Counted from the stretch's first letter, positions 1 to 8,361 are shown. The stretch: 12,814 bases of DNA from Paenarthrobacter nitroguajacolicus JCM 14115 (GCA_001313365.1 BBFS01000125.1:1-12814); one strand, 5' to 3'. The notes: generated from the sequence alone by a model not told the origin. Program-made: numbers and translations.

Positions 1-1516
1 TGTCGCGGCCCCCCCAGGCGCGGTTGGCCGGGAGGGCCGGGTCGGTGTCCGGGGTGTTGCTGAAGCCTCGAGCGGTGCGGGCTCTGCGGGGAGGCGGCGG
101 TCCTGCTGGCGGCTGGGCCCAGGAACCTCGTCCGTCATTCCGGCCAAGGAGTCAAGGAATCGCTGCTGTTCGCGCTTGAACAGGGCTTCATTTTCGCTGA
201 GCTCGAACACTGCGGACATGAAGTTTTCCTGGCTGGCACCCTCTTCAAGGCGGCGGATCAGGTAGGCGATTGCGACGTCGAACTCCCCTGGGTGGACTAC
301 CGGTGTGTAGAGCAGGAGGCTGCCGACATCCTTGCGGACTGCCGTGGCCTGGCCGGTTGCCATGCCCAGGAGCATCTCGAATTCAATGCCCTTCGTGACG
401 CCACGCTGCTTGGCGAGCAACCACGCAAAGGCGACGTCGAACAGGTTGTGGCCAGCGACGCGATGCGGACGGCGTCAATGTGCTCCGGAGTCAGGGCGTA
501 GTTGATGACGTTCTTGTAGCTGGTGTCGGAGTCCTGCTTGGTGCCCCCCCAGGTCGCCAGCGGCCAGTCGTGCAGGGAAGCTTCAACCTGCTCCATGGGG
601 GGGAGGTTGGCTCCCTTGACCACGCGGACCTTGATGGGAGCGCCACCCTGGGCGCGGCGGGCCGCAGCCCACTCCTGGAGTTCCTGCATGGCACCAAGGG
701 CGTCCGGGAGGTAGGCCTGGAGGACGATGCCGGCCTCGAGGTTCTTGAACTCGGGCATGTCCAGGATGCGCTTGAATACCGCGATGGTCATGCTGAGGTC
801 CTTGTATTCCTCCATGTCCAGGTTGATGAACTTGGGCTTGGGGGAAGGATGCAGCCAGGCGATACAGCGGGGTGAGCTTCTCCACCACGTGGTCGACGGC
901 TTCGTCGAAGGCCCACGGGGAGTGCGGTGCCACGGTGGAGGATTCCTTGATGGAAACGTAGTCCACGTCATCGCGGGCAAGGAGCTTGAGCGTTCCATCC
1001 AGGCGGCGCTGGGCTTCGTGTTCGCCCAGGACTGCTTCACCGAGGAGGTTCACGTTCAGGTGAACACCGTCCTGACGGATCTTGGCGATGGCCGGGCCGA
1101 GCTTGGCGTCGGTGGCGTCCACGATCAGGTGGCCCACCATTTCGCGGAGCACGCGGCGGGCGATCGGGATGACTACCTGCGGGACGATCGGAGCCATGAC
1201 GCCACCTACGCGTACAGCGCTGCGCATGTACCACGGGAGGAACTTGGGCACCTTGGGAGCGAGCTCTGCGAGCTTGCGGCCGGCGACCGACAGGTCCTCG
1301 GGGCGGATGACGCCGTCGACGAATCCGACAGTGAAGTCAAGGCCGTTCGGGTCCTTCAGGACGCCGGCGAGGCGCTGCGCGGACACATCCACGGGGGATC
1401 TTGCTGGCTTCAGTAAGCCAGTGGCGGACCAAGGCGATGGCTTCCTGAGCCAAAGCATCGAACTGCCCGGAATCCTGGGTGCGCGGGGCGGTGGCATCCG
1501 GGAGGGTGCTGGTCAT
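1..1516 (-). CDS. putA: Bifunctional proline dehydrogenase / P5C dehydrogenase (PutA), N-terminal part, cut by window edge, frameshifted
   Basis: PutA oxidises proline to pyrroline-5-carboxylate with FAD, then to glutamate with NAD. The part present is the PRODH half: an N-terminal helical region, then a TIM-barrel-like segment with VDYVSIKESS, INLDMEEYKDLSMT, VLQAYLPDA and KVRVVKGAN, and a tail reading SNTPDTDPALPANRAWG where the aldehyde dehydrogenase half begins at the left edge. The start is the ATG at 1514-1516 (protein begins MTSTLPDATAPRTQDSG), preceded on the minus strand by AAGGAG. The reading frame breaks four times: extra base in the G run at 1393-1397, extra base at 840-844, a missing base near 460, and a missing base near 66. 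The runs at 544-550, 597-603 and 9-15 each appear 3 nt too long, adding one residue without a shift (for example LPPMEQ for LPMEQ). Identity of the family is clear; the breaks are probably sequence errors. Confidence 0.9.
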
Positions 1517-1543
1517 GGGGGGCTCCTTCTGAGGCGGAGAAGT

Positions 1544-1574
1544 TTGTTTGTTTCCATCAGTATGGATCTACAAT
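1544..1574 (+). promoter_or_regulatory. Possible promoter of the LysR-type gene in the putA/LysR divergent intergenic region
   Basis: TACAAT at 1569-1574 is a good -10 match. Upstream lies the T-rich stretch TTTGTTTGTTTCC, in which TTGTTT at 1544-1549 gives a 19 nt spacer and TTGTTT at 1548-1553 gives 15 nt, so the -35 is not firm. The 123 nt between the two divergent starts must hold both promoters and, if the LysR protein controls putA, its operator. I see no clear long palindrome. Confidence 0.3.
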
Positions 1575-1629
1575 CACGTTAGGAAAAGCGATCTTTCTGA
1601 CGAATATTGATTACCCATCCCGAACCTTT

Positions 1630-1642
1630 GGAGGCCGCCTTG
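1630..1642 (+). promoter_or_regulatory. Ribosome binding site deciding a TTG start for the LysR-type gene
   Basis: GGAGG at 1630-1634 sits 5 nt before the TTG at 1640-1642. The protein then starts MLDVRRLRLLHELK, which is where LysR-type helix-turn-helix domains usually begin. An upstream in-frame TTG at 1607 would place the GGAGG inside the coding region and add 11 residues with no family match, so the 1640 start is preferred. Confidence 0.7.
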
Positions 1643-2641
1643 CTGGACGTCCGCAGGCTGCGTTTGCTGCACGAATTGAAGATCCGCGGAACCTTGGCCG
1701 AAGTCGCCGACGCGATGCAGTACAGCCCTTCATCGGTTTCGCAGCAGCTGACGTTGCTGGAGAAGGAAGCGGGTGTGGAACTGCTGCGCAAAGCCGGGCG
1801 GCGAGTGCAGCTGACTCCGCAAGCGGAGATCCTCGTAGCCCACACGGCCGCTCTCTTGGAGACCTTGGAGCGCGCGGAGACTGAACTCGCGGCATCGCTC
1901 TCCATGGTCACAGGCACTGTCCGGCTCGCCGTCTTCCAGTCGGCAGCGTTGGCTTTGCTGCCCGATTTCCTCAGCATCATGCGCCAGGAGTATCCAGAGG
2001 TCCGCGTGGAGATGACGCAGCGCGAGCCCGAGACTGCACTCTACGAAACCTGGCGCGCGACTTCGATCTCGTGGTGGCGGAGCAATACCCAGGCCACGCC
2101 GCCCCCGCATCACAGCGGCCTGGACCGTGTGATCCTCACCAGCGACGCCATCCGCCTGGCCACTCCCCCCGGTGGGATTGGGCGGCGAAACTGTTTCTTC
2201 GCTTGCGGACACCGCCTCAATGCCGTGGGTCATGGAACCCCGGGGGGGGCCGCCTCCAGGCACTGGGCTGAGCAGGCGTGCCGTTCGGCGGGGTTCGAGC
2301 CCGACGTACGTTACGAAACGGCCGACCTCCAAGCACAGATCCGGCTCATTGAATCCGGAAACGCCGTGGCGCTCATGCCGGACCTGGTGTGGACGGGGAG
2401 AACCCGCACCGTCCAACTACTGGACCTCCCGGGCCTTCCGAAGCGAACCGTTTTCACGTCCACCAGGACCGCAGGCCGCATCCACCCTGCAACCGCAGCC
2501 TGCCGCGAAGTACTGGAGAGGGTCGCGGCAACACAGCAGCAGGATGCCGAGCAGCAGCTGACGCCGACTAATCTGACTGGGCTGGCCAGCTGGCCGGCTG
2601 GCGACACGCAAATTCGTGCGCGCCCAGGATCAGGCCCATGA
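1640..2641 (+). CDS. LysR-family transcriptional regulator, divergent from putA, frameshifted
   Basis: Residues 1 to about 60 form the winged helix-turn-helix (KIRGTLAEVADAMQYSPSSVSQQLTLLEKEAG...LLRKAGRR in two parts), followed by the linker helix (LETLERAETELAASLS) and a periplasmic-binding-like effector domain starting TGTVRLAVFQSAALALLPDFL. The later half keeps family features such as AGFEPDVRYETADLQAQIRL and GNAVALMPDLVW. Frame breaks: a base missing near 2054 (TGGGCGC reads TGGCGC), restored by an extra C at 2102-2106; a second detour opens at the C run 2165-2170 and closes at the 8-G run 2242-2249, between which the true frame reads VGLGGETVSSLADTAS. About 330 residues is slightly long for the family, so the real stop may be earlier in another frame. 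The head-to-head position next to putA suggests it controls proline catabolism; this is inference. Confidence 0.85.
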   Translation: MLDVRRLRLLHELKIRGTLAEVADAMQYSPSSVSQQLTLLEKEAGVELLRKAGRRVQLTPQAEILVAHTAALLETLERAETELAASLSMVTGTVRLAVFQSAALALLPDFLSIMRQEYPEVRVEMTQREPETALYETWRATSISWWRSNTQATPPPHHSGLDRVILTSDAIRLATPPGGIGRRNCFFACGHRLNAVGHGTPGGAASRHWAEQACRSAGFEPDVRYETADLQAQIRLIESGNAVALMPDLVWTGRTRTVQLLDLPGLPKRTVFTSTRTAGRIHPATAACREVLERVAATQQQDAEQQLTPTNLTGLASWPAGDTQIRARPGSGP

Positions 2642-2721
2642 CACGCGGATTTGAGTGTCTCCTGCCCGGCTCCATGGCGAGGCCAAACATGGGTGTCCCG
2701 GGATTGTGGTCGAGGGAACGC

Positions 2722-2752
2722 AAAAGGCCCCCCCAGTCCGAGGACTGGGGCC
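2722..2752 (-). terminator. Intrinsic terminator of the tRNA-Ser gene
   Basis: On the plus strand GGC(7)AGTCC (2726-2739) faces GGACTGGGGCC (2742-2752), with four A at 2722-2725. Read on the minus strand this is a GC-rich hairpin followed by TTTT, starting about 6 nt after the tRNA 3' end. The stem would be perfect over 11 bp if the C run were 4 long, matching the 4 G of the other arm; as written it has 7 C, so three bases are unpaired. Confidence 0.8.
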
Positions 2753-2757
2753 AAACG

Positions 2758-2845
2758 CGGAGAATGGGGGGATTTGAACCCCCCCGAGGGCGTTAACCCA
2801 ACACGCGTTCCAGGCGTGCGCCATAGGCCGCTAGGCGAATTCTCC
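2758..2845 (-). tRNA. tRNA-Ser (anticodon GGA)
   Basis: On the minus strand the acceptor stem GGAGAAT (2845-2839) pairs with ATTCTCC (2765-2759). The anticodon arm is CACGC-CTGGAAC-GCGTG, perfect 5 bp with a 7 nt loop; the anticodon GGA is at 2809-2811 and reads UCC serine codons. A long variable arm (GGG...CCC around TTAAC) marks a class II tRNA, as expected for Ser. The T loop is TTCAAAT. CCA is not encoded. The T stem should have five G opposite five C, but the sequence shows seven G (C run 2779-2785 on plus) and six C (2766-2771 on plus), so the gene as written is about 3 nt too long and would misfold; most likely a run-length error. Confidence 0.9.
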
Positions 2846-3153
2846 TTGCTTCCGATTCGAAAGCAGATACTACTGTACCTGAGAATTTCGGCATCGTGTA
2901 ATCGGGCTGAATCACCACCCGCGGAAGGGTTCGAAGATAAGCCCGTTAACGGAAAAATGGACGCCCCCCAACGCGCCCATTCTTGCGGTATCACCGTTGA
3001 GCTGCCGGGTCCGGCCCCCTCGCTCCCAGGCCCCCGCAGCTCACAACCTTGAGATTGCCCCAATCGGTGTACATACCCATGGTCCGCTCCGGTCCCTCGT
3101 TTTGCAATGGTTGAGACCTGTTTGTAGCCGAAGTTTATTGACAGGATGTCCTT
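2846..3153. other. Intergenic stretch between tRNA-Ser and the YqfO-like gene
   Basis: About 308 nt without a convincing gene. The tRNA promoter must lie in its left part on the minus strand; TTACAC followed 18 nt later by TACAGT, around 2875-2904, is a weak candidate. The right part must hold the promoter of the plus-strand gene starting at 3154, but I cannot pick a clear one. C runs of 6 and 5 occur near 2964-2969 and 3015. Short reading frames here lack ribosome sites and family features. Confidence 0.5.
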
Positions 3154-3479
3154 ATGGCTCAGCTGCATGCCCTGGTTCTCTACGTTCCTGAGACGCATAT
3201 CGAGGAGGTCCTCCTGGCCATAGGCGACGCAGCGCCGGGCGAATCGGCGACTATTCCCACTGCGCCTTTACTTCGCCAGGCACTGGCCGCTTCACGCCGC
3301 TGCCTGGAGCGCGCCCCTTTGTTGGTGAGGTGGGGGGGATCGAGGAGCAGGTGCCCGAAACCCGGGTTGAGTGCGTTGTTCAGGAGGACATGCTCGACGG
3401 CGTCGTGCATGCTTTGCGCGCGGCGCACCCTTATGAGGAGCCGGCTTTCATAACGTGGCCGGTGAATGGCTGGCGGTGA
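3154..3479 (+). CDS. Small stand-alone YqfO/NIF3-insert-like domain protein, frameshifted
   Basis: The protein reads MAQLHALVLYVPETHIEEVL...GDAGAGRIGDYS, then CAFTSPGTGRFTPL, GEVG(G)IEEQVPETRVE and HALRAAHPYEEPAF, ending NGWR. The N-terminal V-x-V-P-x-x-H/x-x-x-x-V-x-x-A-I-G-D-A-G-A-G pattern and the C-terminal AHPYEEPA motif are typical of the CutA/PII-like domain inserted into NIF3/YqfO proteins. Here it is a stand-alone protein of about 107 residues; such proteins are often misnamed structural toxin RtxA in databases. Function unknown; a metal or regulatory ligand role is only inferred from the fold. One base is missing near 3230 (GCAGGCGCC reads GCAGCGCC), shifting the frame. The seven-G run at 3332-3338 appears 3 nt too long. 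An alternative ATG lies at 3145, out of frame. It ends 11 nt before the convergent gene's stop. Confidence 0.75.
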
Positions 3480-3490
3480 CGGGGGCCAGG

Positions 3491-3982
3491 TCAGGCAAAG
3501 ATGGGCATTCGCGCGGCAGCCAATTCTCCATTGATCATTGCGATCTCGTCGGCGGACAACAGCCTTGCATCCCCGCTAACGGCATGGCTCGAGACTGTTG
3601 CCCAGTTAACGACGTCCGACCAGCACCAAAGCGAGACTCCCGCCTGAATGGCTGGACGGGGGGAATGGAAAGGCCGCTTGCCGCTGGCCAGCAATCCAGT
3701 GAGCCACAGCCTGTCGCGTCGTTCCCAGCCGCTCGGCAATCTCACCCCTTGTGACATAGTCGAAATCAACGGCTTGAACCTCTCCACCGAGATGACGAAT
3801 CTGGTCAACAACCCGATGGGCGGCCTCCGTGCCGCTAGCGGCATCCTGCAGGACAGTCACATAGGGCACTCCAGCGAAGCGAGACACGATCGCATCAAGC
3901 TGCTCCGCGAGTAGGTCTTCAACCGGCTCGGGAAGTTCCCCCCCAAACGGAGACGCACTTCGAAGGGCTGCTCGGTATTCAT
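3491..3982 (-). CDS. Helix-turn-helix protein, candidate antitoxin of a HicA-like pair, frameshifted
   Basis: About 160 residues. The N-terminal half (MNTEQPFEVRLRLG..., then VTVLQDAASGTEAAHRVV and DQIRHLGGEVQAVDFD) looks like a compact alpha/beta domain. It is followed by a helix-turn-helix, VTRGEIAERLGTTRQAVAHW, then FPFPRPAIQAGVSLWCW and SDVVNW, a pattern seen in small actinobacterial DNA-binding proteins. Frame breaks: the G run read on the minus strand from 3946 down to 3940 is 2 nt too long after MNTEQPFEVRLRL, and the run at 3658-3663 has two extra bases between FPF and RP. The ATG at 3980-3982 is chosen because the restored frame begins there and a promoter lies just upstream. It follows the HicA-like gene by 39 nt on the same strand. 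Possible role: DNA-binding antitoxin and autorepressor. Not proven; a lone regulator is the alternative. Confidence 0.6.
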
Positions 3983-3988
3983 GGTCTT

Positions 3989-4020
3989 AGAATATTCCAA
4001 AGTGTTGACAAGTGACAACA
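3989..4020 (-). promoter_or_regulatory. Putative promoter with overlapping palindrome for the HTH gene; leaderless start likely
   Basis: Minus strand: TTGTCA (4018-4013), 18 nt spacer, TATTCT (3994-3989), then only 6 nt to the ATG at 3982, so transcription would begin at or beside the start codon. TGTTGTCACTTGTCAACA (4020-4003) contains an inverted repeat TGTTG/CAACA overlapping the -35, a possible operator for the HTH protein. No ribosome binding site is visible between, which agrees with a leaderless mRNA, common in actinobacteria. Confidence 0.45.
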
Positions 4021-4021
4021 G

Positions 4022-4294
4022 CTACCGCCGCCCTCTGAGTAATTCATGCTGACCCGGGCACCGACGTGCGTCGCGTAGAAGGATCTTGGCTCGCTGGGTC
4101 GAATTCCTGGGAGTGCCGTCCACTCTCAACTGCGCACCGTTAGATCCACAGGGGCAGTACATGTAGAACTTGTGCCCCCCCTGCCGCCTCAGCCTCCATC
4201 CGGAGACCGCCAGGACAAGAACCACAGCGAGCACGTCCTTGTGAATCTCGCCGGACACATCGTTGGGGGGGTCCACCCACTCCCCACTACCCAT
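4022..4294 (-). CDS. HicA-like small protein, candidate toxin
   Basis: The core reads EIHKDVLAVVLVLAVSGWRL, RRQG(G)HKFYMYCPCGSNGAQ, LRVDGTPRNSTQRAKILL and RDARRCPGQHELL. The pattern G-W-x-x-x-R-x-G-H-K-x-x-x-x-C-P, then a T-P-R-x-S/T turn and a basic helix, resembles HicA-type double-stranded-RNA-binding-fold toxins, where a glycine-histidine in the second strand carries the catalytic histidine. The histidine is kept here; the CPC and a later C are an unusual addition. The open frame continues upstream to 4468 but overlaps the SRP RNA on the other strand and looks non-coding, so the ATG at 4292-4294 (MGSGEWVDP) is proposed; a GTG nearer the core (near 4252) is possible. Seven-base runs at 4175-4181 and 4265-4271 each fit 4 bases better. 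Family call is by pattern only. Confidence 0.5.
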   Translation of the reverse strand: MGSGEWVDPPNDVSGEIHKDVLAVVLVLAVSGWRLRRQGGHKFYMYCPCGSNGAQLRVDGTPRNSTQRAKILLRDARRCPGQHELLRGRR

Positions 4295-4454
4295 CCCGCA
4301 CCATAGCCACACCTTTCCGACGAACCGCTCCTGCAGTACGAGGTTTACCAGCCAGCCCCGACAAAATGAGAAGGCCAGCCAACCGCCGTCGAGCCTTATC
4401 CACAGCCCTTCCAGCCGATTCGAACCGCAACCCAAGTTCGGGTAAGCTTGTCGA

Positions 4455-4550
4455 CGGCCCCCCCTCATGTGGCGTCATCCTGTTGAACTCCCCCCCCAGG
4501 ACCGGAAGGTAGCAAGGGTAGATGGGCTCTGGCGGGTGCATGAGGGGTCA
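4455..4550 (+). ncRNA. ffs: Bacterial small signal recognition particle RNA (4.5S type)
   Basis: The conserved apical hairpin is plain: GTTGAAC, a C run, CAGGACCGGAAGGTAGCAAG, then GGTAGATGGG, including the GGAA tetraloop and the asymmetric loop bound by Ffh. The ends pair: GGCCCCTCATG (with 4 C, near 4456) against CATGAGGGGTC (4539-4549). As written the 5' run has 7 C (4458-4464) facing 4 G, and the run at 4490-4497 has 8 C where 5 would fit. Ends are approximate. TAAGCT at 4443-4448 could be its -10; no good -35 is seen. Placement just before dnaX matches the common Gram-positive order. Confidence 0.9.
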
Positions 4551-4589
4551 CTTACTTTAACTGTCAGTCCCTATAGGTAGGTTTCACTT

Positions 4590-7500
4590 GTGACTGTTAC
4601 AACTGCCCTGTATCGAAGGTATCGCCCGGACTCTTTCGCGGACGTTATCGGGCAGGAACACGTCACGGAGCCGCTGATGACGGCGCTCCGCAAGAACCGC
4701 GTGAACCACGCCTACCTCTTCTCCGGCCCCCGCGGTTGCGGCAAGACCACGTCCGCGCGCATCCTTGCACGCTGCCTCAATTGCGCCGAAGGCCCCACTG
4801 ATACTCCCTGCGGCAAATGCCCCAGCTGCGTCGAACTCGCACGCGGCGGCTCCGGCTCGCTGGATGTCATCGAGATCGACGCCGCCAGCCACGGTGGCGT
4901 GGACGACGCCCGCGATCTCCGCGAGCGCGCAACCTTCGCCCCGGTCCGCGACCGCTACAAGATCTTCATCATTGACGAGGCCCACATGGTCACGTCCGCC
5001 GGCTTCAACGCGCTCCTCAAGATCGTTGAAGAGCCGCCGGAACACATCAAGTTCATCTTCGCTACAACCGAGCCGGACAAGGTCATCGGAACCATCCGGT
5101 CCCGCACTCACCACTACCCCTTCAGGCTTGTGCCGCCCGAGCCGCTGATGCAGTATCTCGAGCTCCTTTGCCAGCAGGAGAACGTTCCCGTGGCTCCCGG
5201 CGTGCTCTCGCTCGTCATCCGCGCAGGTGGCGGTTCCGTTCGCGACACCTTGTCCGTCCTGGACCAGCTCATGGCCGGCGCGGCCCCCCCAATGGCCTGG
5301 ATTATGAGCTCGCTGTTGCGCTGCTCGGCTACACGCATGCTTCGTTGCTGGACGACATCGTGGATGCCGTTGCTGCGGCAGATGCTGCCACTGTGTTCCG
5401 TGCCGTGGACCGCGTCATCCAGACCGGCCACGACCCCCCCGTCGTTTCGTCGAGGACCTCTTGGAACGATTCCGCGACCTCATCATCGTGCAGGCGATGC
5501 CCGAGAGCGCGCAGGCCATTCTTCGTGGCATGCCGGCCGACCAGATCGCCCGGATGCGCAATCAGGCAACCAACTTGGGCGCGGCGGAGCTGTCCCGGGC
5601 CGCAGATGTCACCAACACGGCGCTCACGGAGATGACCGGTGCTACGTCGCCGCGCCTTCACCTTGAACTGCTGTGCGCACGCATCCTCCTGCCCAGCGCC
5701 GAGCAGACCGAACGTGGCATCGCTGCCGCATAGACCGCGTGGAACGTCGCCTGAATTACACCGGCGACGACGGCGCCCCGGCTGTGGCTGCTGCCCCACC
5801 GGTTCCTACGGCTACTACGCCGATCGCACCTACAGTGCCGGCACAGGCGGAAACTCCGGCTGTCCCCGGCTGTCCCGGCGACACCCGCCGTTTCCCGGCA
5901 AGCCCCCTGCTGCAGCATCTGCCGCGCCCGAGCAGTCCGCGTCCGCTCCGGAGCTGTCCCCCCTGCACATCCGTCCACAGACGCTGGTTCGCGGGATGCC
6001 ATCACAGCACCTCGAGTGTCCACCAACGATTGGCCCGTCGAAGACCGTCCGGCTGCCGTCCGCTCGCAGCAAGCTGCCCCCCCATCAAGCAGCCCAGTCT
6101 CAGCCACAGCCAACGCCCGCACCGCAACAGGCACCTGCCGCAGCTCCGCAGCCGGCTGCTGCTCCGGTTCCCGCTACCGGAGGCAGCGGCGATGTGGAAG
6201 CATTGCGCCGCGCCTGGCCGGACGTCCTGCAGACGCTGACCAAGATCAAGCGCAGCACCTGGCACTGGTTGAACCGAATGCCAAGTGGCACAGTTTGATG
6301 GCCAGGTATTGACGCTCGCCTTCACAACCGGTGGCCTCGCGGGTGCGTTCGGACGTGCCGATCACTCCGAGAACCTTCGGCAGGCGATCCACAAGACCAT
6401 CGGCATCGACTGCCAGATCGTCGCAGTGGCTGGCGGCAACAGCTCAGCGAGCTCTGAGCCAAACCCAAAAGCACCTACTAGCCGGGAAACTCCGGCTGCC
6501 GCATCATCCGTGGGCGCCCCGGCGTCGTCTGGCAGTGCATCCCCCCAAAGGCACAGCCACAGGTGTCACGTCAGCGCCTGCGGAAACAGCTTCGGCGCCG
6601 GCACCAGTGTCAGCTGTCGACTCCGCTTGGGGGGGTCTTGCGCCCGCTTCCGCGCCAGTAGCTTCCCCCCGCTCCTGTACCGGCCGCATCCGCGCCAGCA
6701 GAAGCACCCGAGCCTTCGGTGTCCACCCCCGCCGCGAGCAGAGCCCACCGCGACCGCAACTGCCCCCGCCCCAGTTGCGCCGGTACCAGCACCAGCTGCC
6801 TCAACTCCCGCCGCTCCCCCCCGCGGCCGAGCCTTCCGGCGACTACTCGTACCCCCCCGACGATGATTGGGGGTCCGCCGCTCGACGAGGACGCCCCCCC
6901 GCCGCTGGACGAAGAGCCTCCGGCGGACTGGGAACCACCCGCAGGCTACGGCCGCACGAATTCCCAACCGGATGCCTCAGCGCCGGCAAGCCCAATGGCG
7001 TCGGCAGCAGCAACACCGGCCAAGACCTCCACAACCGCACCCCCCCCGGCCGCAGCCACAACGTCACCCGCTTCGAGCACCACTGCGTCCGACGATCCGT
7101 GGTCGCGCGCAGTCGAGCAGGCGCCGGGAACCTGGGTTGTAGGTACGGAGTCCAACGTGGGCAAGCAGCCCGCGCAGGACGTCGAAGAAAGCGCGCCCGC
7201 GACTAACACCCCGGACTATGAACCGGCCGCGGCGCAAGCACCGGCTCCGGCAAAGGCATCCGGAACCTACGGTCACCCCCCCACCAACGCCGAGGAGAAC
7301 CCGAGCTCCAGCTGGGACGTCGCACCGGCGTCGAGCTGGCCCGCAGCGCAATCCATGCCCGCCCCCCCGACAACCAGCAACGCCCCCCCGGCGGCCTGGC
7401 CGTCGTTGGCGACTCAACCGAGGAAGCGCACGGCTCCGTTGCGACGCTCGAGGAGCTGCGCCGTCGGGCAGTCCAACTGGCCGGCAAAGCCTGTATCAGC

Positions 7501-7724
7501 GGTTAACGAACAGCCCCCCCGAAGCCCAAGCGGGCCGTGTCCAGGCGCCGGTGAGGACCCAGGCGAAGCCGGAGTCGGTGGCGGAGGACATTCCCAGCCC
7601 GGAAGACGAAACCATCGAGGAGTCCCGGGTATTTGGGCGCGCCGCGGTGGAGCGTATTCTGGGCGGGAAGCTGATTGAAGAGCGCGCCTTGGACGGTTCT
7701 CCCCCCCTACAACCCCCCCGCTGA
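4590..7724 (+). CDS. dnaX: DNA polymerase III subunits gamma/tau (DnaX), frameshifted many times
   Basis: Clamp-loader ATPase that loads the sliding clamp and, through tau, couples polymerase and helicase. Start is GTG at 4590 after AGGTAGG (MTVTTALYRRYRPDSFADVI). Visible motifs: Walker A GPRGCGKT (46-53), zinc cysteines 65, 74, 77 and 80, Walker B FIIDEAH (126-132), sensor 1 FATT (157-160) and an SR motif (SRT, about 171). Domain III follows (NGLDYELAVALLGYTHASLL, LLERFRDLIIVQAMPESAQA, RVERRLNYTGD), then a Pro/Ala-rich tau linker, an inner domain (DVEALRRAWPDVLQTLTKIK, FDGQVLTLAFTTGGLAGAFG), another acidic Pro-rich linker, and the C-terminal tail ESRVFGRAAVERILGGKLIE. The frame is intact to about 5283, then breaks near 5283-5290, 5434-5440, 5728, repeatedly in the linker, and at 6262 and 6278. 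Runs of 6-8 C or G crowd the linker. No A-rich programmed frameshift site is seen for gamma. Confidence 0.92.
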
Positions 7725-7757
7725 CTCCAGCATTGATTTCAACCGAACGAGGACATT

Positions 7758-8361
7758 GTGTACGAAGGTGCAGTTCAAGAGCTGATTGATGAGCTCGGCC
7801 GGCTTCCCGGTGTGGGCCCCAAATCAGCGCAGCGCCTGGCGTTCCACATCCTTGAGGCGGACCCCCGAGGACATGAAGCGCCTGGTCACGGCCATCACCA
7901 CGGTGAAGGAACGCGTGAAGTTCTGCAGCGTCTGCTTCAACGTGACAGAGCAGGAAACGTGCAATATTTGCCGCGACCAGCGCCGTGACCCGTCGGTCAT
8001 TTGTGTTGTTGAGGAGTCCAAGGATGTCCTGGCCGTTGAGCGCACGCGGTCCTTCCGCGGCCGTTATCACGTGCTTGGCGGTGCCATCAATCCGATCGCG
8101 GGTATCGGTCCGGAGCAGTTGCGCATCCGTGAGCTCCTCACACGCCTCAACGACGGCGCCATCCAGGAAATCATCATCGCCACGGACCCCCCCAACCTCG
8201 AGGGTGAGGCTACGGCTACTTACCTTGCCCGCATGCTCAAGTCGATCGGAATCACCGTAACGCGACTGGCGTCGGGCCTGCCCGTGGGTGGAGACCTTGA
8301 ATACGCCGATGAGGTCACGTTGGGCCGCGCGTTCGAGGGCCGGCGCAACGCTTTGCTGTAA
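7758..8361 (+). CDS. recR: Recombination mediator RecR, one frameshift
   Basis: RecR works with RecO and RecF to load RecA at gaps. The GTG start at 7758 follows GAGGA and begins 33 nt after the dnaX stop, so the two are probably co-transcribed. Residues 15-28 form the helix-hairpin-helix ([14 protein letters not shown]). A zinc finger has C56-x2-C59 and C68-x2-C71 (FCSVC...TCNIC). The Toprim domain shows [14 protein letters not shown] and ATDP(P)[12 protein letters not shown]; the C-terminus is [19 protein letters not shown]. Length of about 200 residues is normal. One extra C in the run 7862-7866 breaks the frame after EADP; the restored frame continues [15 protein letters not shown]. The seven-C run at 8187-8193 adds one proline that the family lacks. 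Confidence 0.95.

Noticed and set aside
727..1416. Plus-strand open frame inside putA
   Set aside because: Shadow frame opposite conserved proline dehydrogenase sequence; no ribosome site or family match.
1..1516. putA as a real pseudogene
   Set aside because: Every break is a one-base change in a G/C run, the conserved protein continues in the next frame, and neighbouring essential genes show the same damage.
2311..3198. Minus-strand open frame of about 295 codons
   Set aside because: It runs across the LysR gene's end, the terminator and the tRNA gene, and its protein has no recognisable pattern.
4295..4468. Upstream extension of the HicA-like open frame
   Set aside because: The extension overlaps the SRP RNA promoter and 5' end and has no family-like sequence; the start was placed at 4294.
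4590..7724. Programmed ribosomal frameshifting in dnaX
   Set aside because: The known mechanism uses an A-rich slippery site with a stimulatory hairpin near the end of domain III. I see no such site, and the breaks are many and lie in C/G runs.
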